Below are positions 11,569 to 13,133 of a stretch of 13,133 nucleotides of DNA, in pieces; within the stretch, counting starts at the first letter, position 1, and the number at the start of each line of letters is the position of its first letter. A program made the position numbers and the translations under genes. The notes under the pieces were generated by a model. That model made no database searches, was not told where the DNA came from, and saw nothing but the letters and a program-made list of their open reading frames with translations. The DNA comes from Oscillospiraceae bacterium (GTDB lineage Bacteria; Bacillota; Clostridia; Oscillospirales; Acutalibacteraceae): positions 1 through 13,133 of the forward strand of contig JAQWBK010000041.1 in assembly GCA_028706415.1 (NCBI GenBank). The letters are read 5' to 3'.

Positions 11569-12949
11569 AAGGTCGGTTGGATATTTGTATCAGTCTTTGT
11601 GCAAGAATTTGCGCTTGTCCGAGAGGGAGGGCGCGTACCCGGTGGCGCCTTCGTTTTTCACCAAAGCAGCGAAGCTCTACCGTGCAGGTTTTGCTGTGAC
11701 GCTGCCAGGGAGCTTGTATTATCCTTACACAATCGGCAAGTTCCCTTGGAACATGGATTTCATACAGCGCCAGCCCTCTGGAATATCTCATTGTTACCGC
11801 CCTGTCGCTTACCCCGAAGCCTGCGCGAGAATATCCGCTCAGGCGGATGGACAGCCACCATATTCCTGCCAGAAAGCAGACCACGGCAAGCATATGCCAA
11901 ACCCCTCCCGCATACAGGGGCAAAAGACTTGCCAATGTCAAGATAAGGGGAGGCAGGACATATCCGAGCAGGGCTCGGCGGGGGGGATGAAGGGTGGCGG
12001 GGCAGGTGGGATATTCGGGCAGCAATGTATCTAGGCCGCTGCAAAGCTCACGCGGTCGGGCGGCGGGTATTATTATAGGTCGCGCCCCCTTTTCTCTTCC
12101 GTAGCCTGCCGCGGTTATTGTGACGGTATGCAGGCCGAAAAGCCGCATAAAAAGTGTTTGCCTTAGCTCCATTGCGGTTATGCAGCCGCAATCAATATAA
12201 TTCTTTCTGACCGTGATAAGTCCCGATAACAAGAACAGCTGCTGCCCTCTGCGCTGGGTTGTGAAGCCGGCTGTGCGTGTAAAGGTGCGCAAAAATGCAA
12301 AGCACCACCCCAAAACGAGGATGTGGGCGGTAGCATCCAGAAAAGGGGGGAGACCCAGTGAAATCAGGCGGTTAAACAGACCATAAACCTCACTCGTTAC
12401 CTCCCGCCCCAATATCTGACCCGCCTGACGAAGGGCGGGGGCGAGCGTCAGCAGCCCAAGCGCCGCATTCGAGCTGGAGGCCGATAGAATAAGCGTGGGG
12501 AAAATATGTGAGGATACACGGCGGCCGTTACAGGGAGAACGCTCTCCTGCCATATTAAGCGCCGCCTTGGATGAGAGAAAAATGGTGGCATCCGCCCGAC
12601 GGCGCAGGCCGGCGGTATTAATCCGCACCCGCCGGCCGCCGGCAAGCCACATAAGTGGGCTGCGTTCGATTTCAACCGATGCCGCATCCTGAGCGGTTAC
12701 ACGCAGAAAACGGCGGAATATTAAGCCGTGTTCAAATGTCAGTCCACCTTTTAGAGCGTATCGCGCCCGTCGCCACTTAGCCACCGAGTAGGATATCAGG
12801 CAGGCGGCGATCAACACATCCCGCAAGGAGGATAAAATTACCGAAACGGTATCCTGATGGGAGAATATTGAGCGAAACACCGGTAGAAGTAATAGCACAA
12901 GCCATTTTTTTATATCGTAATATAAATACAAAGGGTGAGGGCGTTCCAT
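11555..12949 (-). CDS. YdbT-like membrane protein with repeated bacterial PH domains
   Basis: This 464-residue protein has paired membrane helices alternating with bacterial PH (bPH_2, DUF304) domains, the architecture of Bacillus YdbT. Hydrophobic pairs lie at about 15-30/37-57, 163-175/198-222 and 328-346/349-370. PH-like segments follow each, at about 60-137, 226-300 (including QLFLLSGLITVRKNYID and ALRQTLFMRLFGL-type text) and 372-455. The cellular role of the family is poorly defined. The codon use is markedly GC- and Arg-rich compared with its neighbours. Start: ATG 12949 with GAAAGGA ending 12 nt upstream, the same geometry as tlpA and supplied by the same repeat; ATG 12961 is in frame but touches the ribosome site. 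The usual small YdbS-type partner is not within this window. Confidence 0.82.
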   Translation of the reverse strand: MERPHPLYLYYDIKKWLVLLLLPVFRSIFSHQDTVSVILSSLRDVLIAACLISYSVAKWRRARYALKGGLTFEHGLIFRRFLRVTAQDAASVEIERSPLMWLAGGRRVRINTAGLRRRADATIFLSSKAALNMAGERSPCNGRRVSSHIFPTLILSASSSNAALGLLTLAPALRQAGQILGREVTSEVYGLFNRLISLGLPPFLDATAHILVLGWCFAFLRTFTRTAGFTTQRRGQQLFLLSGLITVRKNYIDCGCITAMELRQTLFMRLFGLHTVTITAAGYGREKGARPIIIPAARPRELCSGLDTLLPEYPTCPATLHPPRRALLGYVLPPLILTLASLLPLYAGGVWHMLAVVCFLAGIWWLSIRLSGYSRAGFGVSDRAVTMRYSRGLALYEIHVPRELADCVRIIQAPWQRHSKTCTVELRCFGEKRRRHRVRALPLGQAQILAQRLIQISNRPYTNP

Positions 12950-12992
12950 TTTTATGACCATTCCTTTCGGGTAGTCCGCAAACTTTGTGCGG
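12946..12992 (-). repeat. start-delivering repeat, copy 2 (upstream of the PH-domain gene)
   Basis: 12952-12992 matches copy 1 at 7531-7571 at 40 of 41 positions, and 12946-12982 is identical to copy 3 at 8221-8257. On the minus strand it carries the CCGCA/TGCGG stem, GAAAGGA, ATGGTCATAA and then the start codon of the PH-domain gene. Confidence 0.75.
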
Positions 12993-12995
12993 TTT

Positions 12996-13133
12996 ATACT
13001 AATATCCGACTAAAATATTGATAAGGTTTCCGAGGATTTTGTGTGTCGGGCAAGGCCGACGACGCAGGCGGGCTGGCGCCCGGCAAGGAGGAGAACGAAG
13101 CCCGGTGCAAAAAAGACCGGAAAGATGTTAAGG
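12996..13133. mobile_element. left part of another ATACT-type element, cut by the window edge
   Basis: The segment starts ATACTAATATCCGACTAAAA, like the ends at 8528 and 5632. Its interior contains CGGGC-TGGC-GCCCG and, inverted, ACATCTTTCCGGTCTTTT, which resembles ACATCTTTGCGGTCTGTT in the element at 5904-6061. The right end is outside the window. A plus-strand frame stays open here but matches no protein family that I know. Confidence 0.5.

Noticed and set aside
11585..12034. 149-residue plus-strand frame
   Set aside because: Antisense to the PH-domain gene in GC-rich sequence; no ribosome site or motif.
13033..13133. Open plus-strand frame rich in Arg/Pro at the right edge
   Set aside because: It falls inside an element related to the non-coding interior of 5904-6061; no start and no family.
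5834..13133. CRISPR array
   Set aside because: The repeats are few, irregularly spaced, in both orientations and unlike repeat-spacer units; no cas gene is present.

Overview
The window looks like chromosomal DNA from an anaerobic, endospore-forming member of the Clostridia, probably an Oscillospirales/Ruminococcaceae-type organism. The grounds are a single-chain 1191-residue pyruvate:ferredoxin oxidoreductase, a SpoVAE spore protein, clostridial-type redox genes (ArsR, small ferredoxin, CcdA, TlpA), strong AGGAGG-type ribosome sites and sigma-A promoters. The taxon is inferred from gene content only.

Layout. 3-152 (+) is the 3' end of a membrane protein. It converges through a terminator hairpin on a CNNM/CBS-domain transporter-like protein (214-1608, -), which has a near-perfect promoter at 1705-1733. 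The pyruvate:ferredoxin oxidoreductase gene nifJ (2057-5632, +) follows with its own promoter and terminator. Next is a redox operon, 5761-8228 (+): promoter with an ArsR-type inverted repeat, a ferredoxin gene cut short by a miniature element, an ArsR repressor with two cysteines placed like those of BigR/SqrR-type thiol sensors, a small unusual ferredoxin, CcdA and a membrane-anchored TlpA/ResA thioredoxin. A DUF4375-like membrane-anchored protein (8580-9152, -) follows, then an orphan spoVAE (9478-9843, +), an HD-domain phosphohydrolase (9940-10539, +), a PAP2-like membrane protein (10765-11514, +) and, convergent with it, a YdbT-like multi-PH-domain membrane protein (11555-12949, -).

How the genes work together. 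The operon reads as a thiol-redox module: ArsR would sense an oxidant or sulfur species through a cysteine pair, CcdA would carry reducing equivalents across the membrane, and TlpA would use them outside. The ferredoxin gene in place of a cytosolic thioredoxin gene suggests, as inference, that electrons may enter from the ferredoxin pool charged by pyruvate oxidoreductase.

The most striking feature is the amount of short repeated DNA at gene boundaries. A family of small inverted-repeat elements with ends ATACT...AGTAT, flanked by TA in the clearer cases, occurs about nine times in 13 kb. At four gene ends the TAA stop codon is exactly the TA flank plus the first A of such an element, and the element holds or adjoins the terminator hairpin. 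A second repeat of about 41 bp carries a Shine-Dalgarno sequence and an ATG and supplies the translation start region of two unrelated genes (the TlpA gene and the PH-domain gene). A third, unrelated miniature element with 21-bp perfect terminal repeats lies at 10556-10720. Together these look like small mobile repeats that have been co-opted as stop/terminator and start modules.
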